Shown here in pieces: positions 13,401-25,270 of a stretch of 64,000 nucleotides of DNA. The translations under genes and the position numbers were made by a program. Below the pieces are notes generated by a model. That model was not told the DNA's origin. It saw only the letters and a list, made by a program, of their open reading frames with translations, and made no database searches. The number at the start of each line of letters is the position of its first letter. The stretch's first letter is position 1. The stretch comes from Gymnorhina tibicen. Lineage: Eukaryota > Chordata > Aves > Passeriformes > Artamidae. The DNA is taken from the NCBI GenBank assembly GCA_013399875.1, contig VXAZ01001058.1, positions 51,902-115,901 on the forward strand, in the 5' to 3' direction.

Positions 13401-16020
13401 ATCACTCTAAGTCTGGCCTCGCTGCTGGAGGTTCATGAGGATGGGAACAACCCTTCATGGAGCATGGGATGCCAGAGCCTGGAGGGTAGCACAGCAAATG
13501 TCCCAACCGCCAGCCGACAGCAGCACTGCCTCCCCAGGCAGGGGCTGTGCAGAGCTCAGCATGTTCTCAGAAGCCTCAAGTTTGTGTCAAATACCGGGCT
13601 AGAGGTCCGAGGACCACGTCTTTCGACAGCTCATTCTCCTGCAGGCTGGAGATCGGTGTGAACACAAGGAAAGGCGCCTGATCCCCATTATAATGCTAAT
13701 CTCCTCCAACTCCCAGTAGGAGCCGAGTAGCATCCTGTTAATGAAATTATAACCATGGCTCACACAGTGCATTTCTGCTGAACACATCTGAAATCTCTTT
13801 CCTTCAGAGGCTACATAACCAACGCCTGGGAGTTATCTTGCTGCTATTATAGAAGCAACACGATTAGAGTGCTGAAGCTAATTTAAATCCTGTTGAATGC
13901 TATTGGAATGCAGTGAGTAAAGCTGGTATGTGACATGTCGTTGAGACACCCTTAGAGTGGGCACATCAGGCTGATCCCCAAAAATTTAAGGGCTGCATTC
14001 AGAGACTTCAACATAAATTGCAAATCCTTGGTGAGCAGGTTCTGCTTGATGAGACTTTCAGGTGCTTAAGGTACAAGACTCATCTAATTTTGTGACGACT
14101 CTTAGCTGGCCCCATACTGAAGTATCTTCTTCTAGCCTCAGTTGTCCCAAACATCTTCCAGGTACTGCAACATCTCTGCTCCCAACGTGGGCAACAGGTG
14201 TGGAGCTGTGGGAAACTACTGTGCTAAACCTGAGTACTGGCAGTGAGGCAAAAGTGGAGCTTAACTGTATAGGTCAGTTGTGTTGGGGGTTCTTCTGTCT
14301 TGCTTTATGGGCTTAGTAGGGATTTGGGGTGACTGTGTGGATTTTTAAGAGCTGGGTTTTGTACCTCTGAAAGAAATGTCTCAGCTTCTGCCCTGTCAAA
14401 CAGCAATGCAGCTCCCACGCACAGCCAGGACATCACCCTGGGAGTTACAGAGGCCCCCGCGCTGCAGGGCAGCCCTGGCAGCTCAGGTAGTGACAAGCAA
14501 ACCAAACACAGGGCTAAGAGGTTTCGTCTTGACCTTTACAAGCCGCCGCAACGTCCCAGAGCTCCAGCAATCACTACCTTGCAGAGCCTGAGCAAACAAC
14601 CCTCCAGTGCAGCAGAGAGTGGAATCAGTCCCTATTCCAGCATGACAGCAGACTGCAGCACCCAGCTGCTCTCCTGAGCCTGACACTGGGACAAGTGTTC
14701 CCGACAGGAATTTCGTCATTGTTCCCGTGATAGTGAGCAGGACTGAATTGAGCCTCTTCTCCTCCTCTCTTCCCCAGCACACCTGAGGGCAGATCACAGG
14801 GATGCAGTGGAGCAGAGAGCTCCTGATTTTACCCCTCCAGACAGTCACAGAGCATTTTGTCCCAGTTCAAGCCAGCCCCATCTCTGGCTCTTGGCTATGC
14901 CTGACAGGGATTTCACACCCCACTCCATTCTCTCTCCTCACCTGATGCTGTCAGGATGTTCTCATAAGGCCAGCAGGCAGCATTGCACTGGTTTCAGCCC
15001 TTTGTGGGAGCTTTGTCCTGATGTCGCTGCCCCTGGTCCAGCCATGTCATGATTTCCTTCTCTGTAATTTAACATCCTACCCCACAAACATGTAAGTGTG
15101 GGGAGGGGAAGAAGAAAGAAAAATGTCTACAAGGAGCAGCAAGGAAGGGATCCCCAAACTCTATGAGGAGATCACCTGTCACCTGTCTTTATGGCAGTAG
15201 AAGAACAAACTACATCTTTAGCAGGGTAAAGCAGCTCAGCTCTTTGCCCCACCACAGGTGTCCTGTAACCTTTGCCGCTCCAGACTTGTCTTAGCTGCCC
15301 ACAGAGCAGGGTCAGCTCTGGGAGTCTCTGTGTTCGTCTGAGCCAGATGTTCCCTGCCTGGGGCCATTGCCTGCAGAACACAAGACTCCTCCAAACTGAG
15401 GTATCAGCCCAGGGTTTTGTGGCAGAGCTGGAAACTAGTTCTCCTGATCTTTAGAGCCTCTCCATTGCTCTTCTTCTTGGCCATCAACATCACCCTGCTC
15501 TCTGAGGCTTGCTGGGGCCAAACACGTACCTGCTGTGACTAGAAACAGATAGTGAAGTATTTTGGGAGGGGAGGTAACATTACCAAAATGAACTCATCCT
15601 TTCAGTTCATGTGCTAGCAGCACGGGCTGTCACAGCTTTATTTTTAAATGGCCTTTTCCTTTATCACCAGAAGAATTTCTTCCTATTGACCTGAACAGCA
15701 CTAGCAAAGTCAAGTGGAATATATATATTCTTTCCTACCCACTGAACATGGCCATTGCTAATCTGAGCATGTTAAAACCAAAAGGGACAAGATGTGGAAG
15801 GTGTTTAACACTAACTTGATGGGAGCAAAAGGGAAGGGGTGAAGACCAACCTCGCTGAAGGTAGAATTAGATGTTTAAAATGGAAGTGAAGTGAGTACCT
15901 GTCTTGGACGTGTGGTACCCGCCTCCATCTCCCAGAACACAACTGCAGCACGAAGACTCTTGACTGAGAACACGCAGGCAGCCACTGGTCTGGTGGAGTT
16001 AACAGCAGCCTGAAAAACAT
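7487..16020. other. Intergenic, no recognisable gene
   Basis: GC-richer sequence with many short overlapping frames on both strands, none resembling a known protein. A short TG run lies near 12400. A strong pyrimidine tract ending in CAG lies at about 14750-14777 on the plus strand and resembles a 3' splice site, but no coding exon follows. The segment 13690-13970 is AT-rich with several homeodomain-type TAAT cores and could be conserved regulatory DNA. I could not identify any transposon here. Confidence 0.55.
8705..8721. repeat. 7-bp inverted repeat with 3-bp spacer
   Basis: TGGACAC, spacer gag, GTGTCCA form a perfect inverted repeat. An inverted repeat with three-base spacing is the geometry of steroid-receptor elements, but the half-site departs from the AGAACA consensus. 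Any receptor binding is therefore only a suggestion. Confidence 0.6.
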
Positions 16021-16120
16021 GATGCAGTTTTAATAAGCAATGACGTATTTTGGTCAGGTTAGCGTCAATAAACAGGCATTAGCTATGCAAAGGACGATTT
16101 GCATAAACAGCATTTGAGGG
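16020..16120. promoter_or_regulatory. Enhancer-like block with inverted octamer pair
   Basis: TATGCAAA at 16084-16091 and TTTGCATA at 16098-16105 form a perfect 8-bp inverted repeat around the six-base spacer ggacga. Each arm carries the core of the POU-factor octamer (ATGCAAAT family), with the right arm being the better match. Forkhead-like words (aataaaca upstream, ataaaca just after the right arm) flank the pair. The symmetry and motif density are seen directly. Regulatory function is inferred. Confidence 0.35.
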
Positions 16121-19100
16121 TCAGGCAGGACTGTCTCAAGTGAAGATGAAGGGAGGACAGCCCTGCATGCAGAAGTTCTCAGCCCGGTGCTGATGCCAAG
16201 GTGCTTGAGCCAAACATAGTCACCTGAAGCCCCTGCCCTGAAGTGTGCTGGAAATGATCCTACAACGTCCTGCATCCTGGAAACAATTCTATAAACTTTA
16301 GTAGCTCTCCCTTTCCAAGGAGAGGGGGAAGAAACTCCACTCTTTCAGGGGAGTGGGAAGAGTTGGAGCATGCAGCAAACAGAGGCAGGAGTGTCTGAGT
16401 AGCTGAGAGAGGACAAGCACACTGTTCTTTCCATCCTGAGCGTTTTATAGGGGGGAAGTGTATCTGTATAATGCACCCGTGGCTGGACAGCACTTACATC
16501 GGTCCGTGGTAGCTACTAGAGGGGAGAAGGAGGAGTAGGAATCTACACAGCAGAAGGGATTGAACTCTTCTGCAGGACCCAGAAGGCAGGCAAGTCCTCC
16601 CCAAAATCAGTCACCACCACTCTCCTCCTCTTGGTGTTTATGTGAAAAATTCAAAAGCAGGGGCTAAGGTTGTGCCTTGGAATGATTTCTAACACAGCAA
16701 ATCCCAATTTTAACAGTGAATTTCATCTAGAGGGAAGAAAAAACCAAAACCAAGTAAGTGTCAAATCACACCAATCCATCAGTCAAGATTGTCTTTGTTG
16801 GTACAAATCTGTCTCGCTCATTCACACAACACTAGAGGTTTAGAGCAGAAATGAAAATCTCTTGCGGAATTTTTTTTTTTTTAGTATTTTAACTCTACCA
16901 CAAAATGTGGGTCTAATTAATCCCTGAAATTGGTGATATTGCACTTGAGATGAGCCTGTCTGCTAAGCCTGGGGAGGTGGGAAAGCAAAGAATAAAAATA
17001 TCCATATGCTTCAATTTGATTCTAATTCAGCCAGACCCAGCAAACACAGTTGCTTGTTAGAGATAAGTCTTCATTTAAAAGTTAATTATAACAGTACTGA
17101 AAAATGTAGGGGCTGAAGATGGTAAAGGTGAACTTTAATGAAGGTTTAATCACTAGAATGACTGTGAAGTTCTTTGTCTGCATGGCCTCTGCAGCAGCAG
17201 GGACATCTCTGCATTTCTGGGTACCACAGCCAAGACATTGGGAAGAGAGTCAAACATGACAAGGAAAATCCAGTTTTGGAAGTCCCCAGCAGACAGGTCT
17301 TTGTACAAAACCACCCACAATGCCGAATGGAACCAGCTGTGTTTCACATGTGATTGTTGCTCTGTTGCTAATGTTTTTGTTAACACAGAAAGCCAAAGCA
17401 TCCCCATTTCTGACAGCCATGAGCCGAGCTCCATTCGGCCTGTAATGACAGTTTGGGGCATCAGTGCCTGTACCTCATCTTTAAAAATGTGTGTCATTGG
17501 CCTACAACAAATGAAAAACAAAAAAGAAAATTATTATTTTAATGAAAATATTCAGTATTTTATTAATAAGAAGAAGGTTTTATTTTTCCTAGGCCCATCA
17601 CTGTAGCAGTCTCTGTGGCTTTGTGATTCCTGCAATAAGCAACACTTCCTAACCAGAAACAACAGGAGCAATGCCCAGCACATCTGAAAATATAATTTAT
17701 CTTCAAGGCATTGCTAATCACAGCAACAAAGGCCTGAGTCACAATGGATAAGACCCATTCCATCAAGATATAGCTTTAATTAATTGAATTAGTATGAACT
17801 TGGAGTTCAAATTAACATGAAAATGACAGGTCTGACAATATATTTTTTTAAAACAAAAAAAATTGTATCTATCTGCACCCAAGTCAAATAACACAGTGCC
17901 TCTTCTCCTCTCCAAGATGCCCCTTGAGCTTTCCTCCCGAGACAGACCCATCCCACTCCTGCCCCCATGCACAGGCACTCAGGGCTCAGAGCAGCCCCAT
18001 CAGCTCTGTTTTGCCAACAAGTCTCTCTGTCCCCAGCTCAGCTGGCTCAGCCCTATCACCTGCCCGTGAGCAGATGGGCTCAGGCCTGTGCAGAGCTTGG
18101 GGGTCCTTACGGGATGAGCGCAGAATGCCACAGGACTGCTGCCGCTTCCCAGGCCCACAGCCAACTCCCCGTTTGACAGTAAGTCTGACCCTGACCCTGC
18201 CTCCCGCTCCCAGAGAGGGCTCCTTTCCCTTTGGACACCGCTCTTCTAGATGGAGACTGAGAGGTGTTTTAGTGCATTTTCATCTGCCACCCCAAAACAG
18301 AGCACACTCGTATTTCTTTCAGAGTCCATTTCTTCAAGGATTTCAGCTTATCTATCAAGGGTTATGCAGAGAGCAGCAGCCAGCCGGGCCCCTGTGCCTC
18401 CACAGTCCTCTCCTTGTGGATGCTGCCCAGCCCCACAGCTCCAGCCACCTCCCAGACACAGCTCCAGCACCCAGCTGAGTCCGGGAGATACCTACTTACC
18501 TGCTCTGCCAGCTAAGCTGCCTTTGACAGTCACTACCTCTAATCAGGTATCCCTAACGATTTTAATAACATGATTATATGATGGCAAGAAAAACCAATAA
18601 CCCAAACCCTGATGTAAGCTGTTTTTGTCAAAATCTTCAGACTCCTGCTTGGAGCAGATGCCTTATTAGCCATTTAATTCTCAGCTTCATGGCAAGGCAC
18701 TGAAATGAGAGGAAATATAAAATCAACAAGGCAGCTGCAAACTAGCTTCATGTTCTCTCTCAAATTTAATAGAGATTCATGAGGCTTTACACTAATGTGC
18801 TGAAAGAAAAGGATTACAGGGTTCTTGCACCTCGCTTGGGTCTAAGGGAGGTGAATATCAGCAATCAGCACGCAGATGATAAATGTCTGGCAGAAGTTAT
18901 TCCAAGACCCAACTGTGTTAATATCAAACGAGGCACTTCAGCTCATGTGGTGTGTTCAGTCCAGGCCAAGCTGTCTCAAAACCATGAGCCCAGAGGTAAA
19001 GGAGCAGATCCATAATAGAGGACAACGGTATCTGCTGTCCCCAGACCGTGCAGGATCCAGGTTGGTTCTCGCCCCACCACGAGGCTTTCAGTCCTTGGGC

Positions 19101-19669
19101 ACTGGTGTCCCTATGCTCTGAAGCCACTGTGCTGGCAGGCTGTGCCCATCCCACTGCCTCCCTGTCCCCTGCACATCACCACAGGGCTCAGGGCAGCACA
19201 ATCAAACCCACGTTTCTTCCCCTTTCCCAGCAGCTAGCTGATGGCTCGAGTTGTGCTCAAAACCCACTGACACGACTGATTTCACTGTGCCAGTGTGACC
19301 ACTCACTCACAGTCACCGCTCGGTTCCCTTAACTCCCATCTCTTGGGTGTTTCATGCGAGACAAAAAGCAGCTGAGCGTTAATCCCGTGGCTGCGGGACT
19401 GCGATACCGAGCCCTCCACCATCCAGGCGTTCTCCTCCTCTTTTCCCCCTCTCTCCAAATGTGTTTTCCCGTGGGGGTCCCAGGCTCCCATCCAGGCCCT
19501 GACAGCGGCATTGCTGCTTGAGGGGAGCAGGAGTTTCTCGGCATGTGCTGGGCACATTAACGGGGTCTGGCTGCGGAACTGCAGGTCTGAGTCAGTGAGC
19601 TGTCAGCCCTGGCAGTGACATTCACAACAGCTGATGAGAGTCCCCTCATGCTACAAAACACACCCTCTC
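16121..19669. other. Intergenic, no recognisable gene
   Basis: Unique-looking sequence, with a 12-13 base T run near 16868. A 184-residue plus-strand frame at 17924-18478 is strongly Ser/Pro/Leu-rich, lies in a GC-rich patch, and looks non-coding. The stretch 19310-19600 has more CG dinucleotides than its surroundings and might be a small unmethylated patch. I see no exon signature there. Confidence 0.55.
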
Positions 19670-19850
19670 TGGAGGTGAAGCCTCTGGAACAGGCTCCCCA
19701 GGTAAGTGGTCAAAGCGCCGAGTTCAAGAAGCATTCGGACAACGCTCTCAGGCACATGGTGGGGTTTTTGGGCCGTCCTGTGTAAGGCCAGGAGTAGGAC
19801 TCAGTGATCCTGATCAGTCTCTTCCAACTCAGATATTCTCTGATTCTCTG
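19670..19850 (+). mobile_element. CR1 LINE, 3'-end fragment
   Basis: The block shows the typical 3' end of a chicken-repeat-1 retrotransposon in plus orientation. A segment reading ctggaacaggctccccagg is followed by words resembling gttcaagaagc, acaacgctctcaggcacatgg and a tcttccaactcagatattct stretch. The end carries two copies of an ATTCTCTG-type 8-mer, which is the diagnostic CR1 tail. Only the last 180 bases or so are present, as expected from 5' truncation during target-primed reverse transcription. No reverse transcriptase coding sequence remains. It is the only transposon I can name in the window and the best evidence for a bird or other sauropsid host. Confidence 0.93.
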
Positions 19851-22800
19851 TGCTTTCCAGCACATAAAGAAAATGGACAACCTTTTTACTTCAAAATGCA
19901 GTGCACTCTGACGACAATGAACGTAGCTTAAGAAAGACCTGCCACCTTGCATTCTATCTGTAGTCTCAGTAAGTCATAAAACTTGCTGCTATATATTTTC
20001 TTTACCAGGCAGGGAACCTTGGCTGCCATTCAGGAATGTGACTGGGATATAATGGTAGCATCCAGCTCCAAACCAACCTGGACTGTACTTACTGGTACAA
20101 AAACAGCCCTGAAAGGGCTTGACTGAGACCAGACTGTACCATAGCAATTACAGGACAGCTACTAAGAGAGAATCCTGACCCTAAAAACCTTAATCAGGCA
20201 GCAGGCAGGAGGCAGGAGTAATTTTTGCTCTGGTTTATTGGTGTGGAAGCTGTTTGACAAAGGACGACATCAATTGCACAAACCTTGGGCTGAGCCAAGA
20301 GAGGAGCCCAAGGAATGACACGGATTTACTGCCGTACCTGCGATTCTCCAGCCGCAGCGTGAGCAGGTCGAGGCCACTGGCCACGCTGCAGGTGGGGAGG
20401 CTTGTTAAACGTGGGGACATCTGTTACACGAGCACACATCCAGAGCTGCTGTAAATAAAGCAGGGAATTACACAGGAGTTAATCCAGCACCATTTTGCTG
20501 ATCATGTCAAAGATACTGACCTGTTTATGCTCTGCACATCTCCTATTGAAAATAATGTAGCAGATTTCACCTCAGTGGAGTCCCTCCACGGAGCCAGCCT
20601 CTGTGCCCTCAGTGAATGATAGTAGCTGCTGTGCCATTGTCACTCCCATGCAGTAAAGCACATTGGAACCTGTTCCCTCCTATTTGTTCTCAACGTGGAT
20701 CATTGCTCCTTCCAGTGCTGCAAGAGCCAGACCAAAAGAAAAGCCAGTGGTTTCCCAGCAGAGGTGTTTCATAAATTTACCACTCTGCTGTGAGGAGATG
20801 CAGGCACAAACAGGCATGGGAGGTTCTCAGAGGCTCCAGGGCTTCCCGTTGCTGGTGTGGAACAGGTCCCCAGCAGGAAAAGGCCACCCCAATTAGCAAT
20901 ATGGAAGCACAGAACATTGGGCACGTTCAGTGCCAGCCGGGGCTGAGGGCACAACAAAAGCTTCTCTTCACTTACTTCTCCGATTTATCAGAGAAAGAAG
21001 GGCTGCACTGGTTTTGTACATCTGAGGTACTGTCAGCCTTAAGCCAACAAGATAGAATGCAAGAATTATTTTGAGCAATTCAAGGTTATTTTTTGTTGCT
21101 TTTTTTTCTTTAACTTTCCAGCAGCAATCCATTTTCATTTTGCACATGGAGACATTCAGTAGCGCAGGCACTGAGTGCTCTTAGGCAAAGCACAGGCAAG
21201 AATTCATACAAAGCAAAAAAAAAAGAAATCTGGGTTTTTGTCCAGTCTTCCAATTAACTTTGTTGGCAATCTCTAACAAAGAATTCATAAAAATCTTGAG
21301 GCACTTTTTACAAGCAAGATGGAAAGTGGTTTATTTTTTTCCATCTTGCAGGAAATTTCCTTTTCTTTCTCTGAAGTAAAAGAAAACACGTCAATAAAGA
21401 ATGAACTTCCAAAAACTTTCTTTGACCCAAAGACAACCTGAAATTATACAGCCTAATTCACTTCAAGCACTCCTGGCTCAGCCGTGCAAGTGCATTCCCA
21501 GAGGCAAACACTGCATTTCTGAAGGACAATCCATTAGGCAGCACCACAGTTTCCCTCTCTGCCTTCACACACTGGGCTAGACTGCACATCCACTCAGTGT
21601 CCTTGTCCCCTTGCCACACCACGTCCCTTAGCTCAGCTCTGACTGCTGGCACAAGCAGCAGAGTCGCCTATGAGCATCACCATCCCTTGAAGTCTCTCCT
21701 ACACACCCAAAATCTCATAATACAAAAAGAAACCCAACTGTTCCTGCTGCAAAATATCTGCAGAAAAAGAGCTGGGAACTTTGCTCCCTCCCTGCCCTCC
21801 ATCAGTGTCTCTCTCTGGGCCTGAACACAAGTGTTGTGATGGACGTTAGTGGGGAGCCCAGCAGGGACTGCAGCCACACCACCACCAGCTTCCACTCTCC
21901 AATCATTTCGGCCTCATGAAAACCTGACAGCAATTTCAGTGAATCCCTGGAGTTCTGGAGGGGATTTTGTTACTGAGAAAGGGTCAGATGTCATTTCCTT
22001 CACATGAAAAAGGAAGTGTCATAAAAAGGCACTTGAACCACTCAGGTTGCCTCCAGCAGCCAGGAATGTGCCAGGTGTGCCAGGTCACAGCAAGCACCAA
22101 GAGGAGCACCGGTTTTGTCTTTGGCTTTGCTCAGACAGAAGCATTTGGAGAATGCTTAAACCACTGGATCAGGCTCTTGTCCTGGCACACTGCTTTCAGT
22201 TCATCGGCCCATGTGAATTTACCAGCAGCTATAGAAATATTTGTACAGGGTAGTCAAGGGAGTGGGTGGATTTCTCCATTGAGTCACCCATCTGTTATCT
22301 CTCCCGGAAAAATTGTGTGTATTGCTTCAATTCTAGAGAGACACATTGAAAGAAGATGTGAGGGTCACCAGATCTGCTGTTAATATCACACATGTGTGGA
22401 GATGAAGGTGGCAGCCATTTGCCACTCACTGAAAGCTGTCAGGAATGTGACAGAACAACGGGGTCCTGAGCACATCAGATTCTGAACACTGGCACATACT
22501 GATAGCGTTTTGCCAAGGAGGAGTGGGAAAAACAAAGCTTTGTTTTGGACCTGATAAATGGATGTCCCTGGAGTGTTCCAGTAAGATCTGCAAGAGTAAA
22601 ATAAGCACAGAATCCTGGGCTTACATGAATTATGTATATAAAGAGCTTTGTCAGAAAACAGTTAACTTTCAGAAGAGTAAGAACAGGCAGGCAGTAAGCT
22701 TTTGAAGGTTGTAACAATGGTATAAAGTGCCACGGGGATAGTCATAACTGCCTATATTTTCCTGTTTATACATATCCACACTTGGCATCCATGAAAATTT

Positions 22801-24989
22801 ATACAGGCTTTTCCCTAGCAATGCTTTCTTCTCCATGGACTTCTCAAGTTTCCCTATTCCTGATCTCACTGTCCCTGTAACTTTTCCTCATCCCCGCACC
22901 CGTCTGTGTTCCCTGTTATAAATTCTTCCCTCCTTCTGATCTCTTTCCCAGTCTGCTCTGCGCTGTCTTGGCAAGTGTAGGGTTTTCCCTTCAAGAAGGT
23001 TGTAGAACTGGTCCCTTCTTAGTGCTACTTGACCAACAAAATTCAAACTGAGTAGCCAAGAACAGAGCTGGGACCCTCAGATTCAGTGCACAAAAGGTGT
23101 CTCAAGCAAAGCACCACCTCCTTCTACCACCACTTAGGGCCAGTACCTCCCAGTATCAGCTTCCTGGATGTTAACAGGCTTCTCATGACTCAACAGTCTG
23201 CAAAAACAGAGCACTGTTGCTCATGCTGACTTTCCCGGTGGCCCTGCAGTTTGGGGGACAAGCAGAGATACTGTGCTGATGTTCATAATAATGGCTAAAC
23301 ACTGAGCCATATTCCAACAAGCTCCACCACCAGCACTAACCAGTTTCCTACCAAGAAGATCGAGATTCCATCACACCATCCATATGTGGCTGTGCTTCTC
23401 CAGAGAAAGTCCTGGAAAAAGCTGTTGTATTCCTCAGTGAGTAGCTCAGAATAAAAAGAAGACCGTATGTTTAAAGCCCAGCACGCTGATTATCAAATTC
23501 ATTGCTGGTTTGAGAGAACACAAGTTGAACAGAATTAATGAATTGTGCCAGCTGCAAAACTTCTGGCAGATGGAGCATAAAAACAGCAGCCCAGGATGCT
23601 GGGAATGATCTTTACCTCTTTTGAGGGAGATGTTTCTACAATGAATATATTTAGGTAACGAAAAAAGCTCTTGTGCAAAGACGATCTTGCTTTTTCTTCC
23701 ATCTTTCTTTGAAATAATTATTTCAAACACAACAGCTCTTCAGAAGATCAATAGGTAGGATTATAAAAATAACCCAGCACAGACCGATTGCTGCTGAAGA
23801 AAGAATGATTACTAAGGTTCAGCTTTCACTTTTTTTTTCTTTGGTATTAAATAGACACTATTTACAGCCCAGAAAACTCCATGTTTCAAGATCTGAGATG
23901 TCATTTTTAGCTATTCATTCATCTTTTTGGTTCACATCAACCACCATCATCTGTTAAGACAATAGTTATCTTCCCTACCTATCTCCAAGCTGTCCTGAAT
24001 GGACCCATCGGTCAAGGAAGCCTTCAACACTCATGGTGTTGGGAAGAAGAAAAGGCACACACGGATCAGAAGGAACCAGGCAGGAAAAGTTTCTTCATCC
24101 ATCGTCACTGAGCTTGTTTTGTTAAACAAAGTATAAACTTATTTCCTTCTCTATGTGAAGGTATTTAAGATGCAGAGCCAAAGAAAACTGCTATGCCAGA
24201 TTATGTGCATTTACTGTTCAGATTTCAACAGCCAAGAATTTAATCTATTTAAAATTAAGTCCAAAGGCAATTTTAGTGGTAGGATACAGCTGAAAATTGG
24301 GTAAGCTAAGCTCTAGAAAAGGGGGAAAATACAGTTTAAAAGGTTAGAGAAGTCTTATACAGAATCTCTGGGAAACCTCAGTCCACATCTGCACTACAGG
24401 AAGTGCATTTCTTATCAAACGTTGTGTATACAGAATGCTGTGATCACACAACAAAGATGCAGACACCTCGGTGTAGGGTTGTACCTGCATTCCAGTGCAG
24501 TCTACAGATTTTAACCTCATTGCACAGTAAAACAAATATATGGCCTCAGAGTTGAGAGTAGCAATCTGCAACCATACAGTACACCCCAGCATCGCACTCT
24601 ACTATCTCTCTTGGTCTCAGTTTAAGCTTTTCTTTCTTGTCACCTCTGAGCTATGCTCAAAGGTCTCAGAAACAACGCACTGCCCTTAAGCCCTTGGTTC
24701 TGCACCACTGAACAAAGCAAAGAAGTGAGATTACCTAGATTTTTCTTACACAGAACCGAAGTGATCCATACATCACAAAAGGACACAGCTGGAGAGCTGA
24801 GATCTGAACACGTTCCCACCCAGAGCCAGCCCAGTGCTCTGGCTATGCCATGTTTCTGCTTTACTTCCAGAGCACCAAAATCTTCAGCTTCATTTTTCCC
24901 CCTTTCAGTTGCCCTGCTTGGCATGTTAATATGCTGTTATAGGTAATAACACTTCAACCTCCTGGTCAGGAAACATGCAATCTGAGAGG
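19851..24989. other. Intergenic, one weak exon candidate
   Basis: No known gene is recognised. The notable spot is a splice-bounded 48-base segment at 20338-20385 on the minus strand, listed separately. Elsewhere there are short A/T runs (about 21218, 23829) and scattered small frames with no recognisable content. Confidence 0.55.
20338..20385 (-). other. Candidate 48-nt exon of an unknown transcript
   Basis: On the minus strand a pyrimidine-rich run ending in CTGCAG precedes the segment, and CAG followed by GTACGG ends it, so both splice sites are good. The enclosed 48 bases are GC-rich and open in a frame reading VASGLDLLTLRLENR, which has a helix-like pattern. The length is a multiple of three. 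No partner exon was identified and the protein is not recognised. It may be an exon of a non-coding RNA or chance. Confidence 0.15.
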
Positions 24990-25270
24990 ATAGTGACAGA
25001 TGACAAGCACATTTCATGAACAGCTGCTAATTATCAAAGCCTTTTGATAATATTTATGCAAATAAACTAACAGGTAGAAAGCTCAGTGCAATTAGCAGAA
25101 GTGCCCAAGGCCTGATGCTGTGCACTTGGACAGAGTTTAATTAGTGAAACAGCAACATTTTTGTACAAATCCTGACAATTAAAGCCAGCAGCTAATAACC
25201 TTTACAATGCTAGGCTAAATTGTGCCCAGATAAAAATTACAATAAATATAAATTAAAACTTAAGCTATAA
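24990..25270. promoter_or_regulatory. Motif-dense AT-rich block, enhancer candidate
   Basis: Within 45 bases lie, in order, a CAGCTG E-box (25021-25026), a CTAATTA homeodomain site (25027-25033), a perfect 9-bp inverted repeat with ATTATCAAA at 25030-25038 and TTTGATAAT at 25043-25051, and an exact octamer ATGCAAAT (25056-25063). The inverted repeat combines GATA-like TTATC and TCF/LEF-like ATCAAAG words. Further TAATTA-type sites follow, for example near 25140. Sequence of this kind is typical of conserved vertebrate developmental enhancers. Conservation cannot be tested here. Confidence 0.35.

Noticed and set aside
14750..14777. Strong pyrimidine tract plus CAG as a 3' splice site of an unknown gene
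   Set aside because: No convincing coding segment or matched donor follows. Isolated acceptor-like tracts are common.
17924..18478. 184-residue plus-strand open frame
   Set aside because: Ser/Pro/Leu/Gln-rich in a GC-rich patch where several overlapping frames are open at once. No motif and no splice context.
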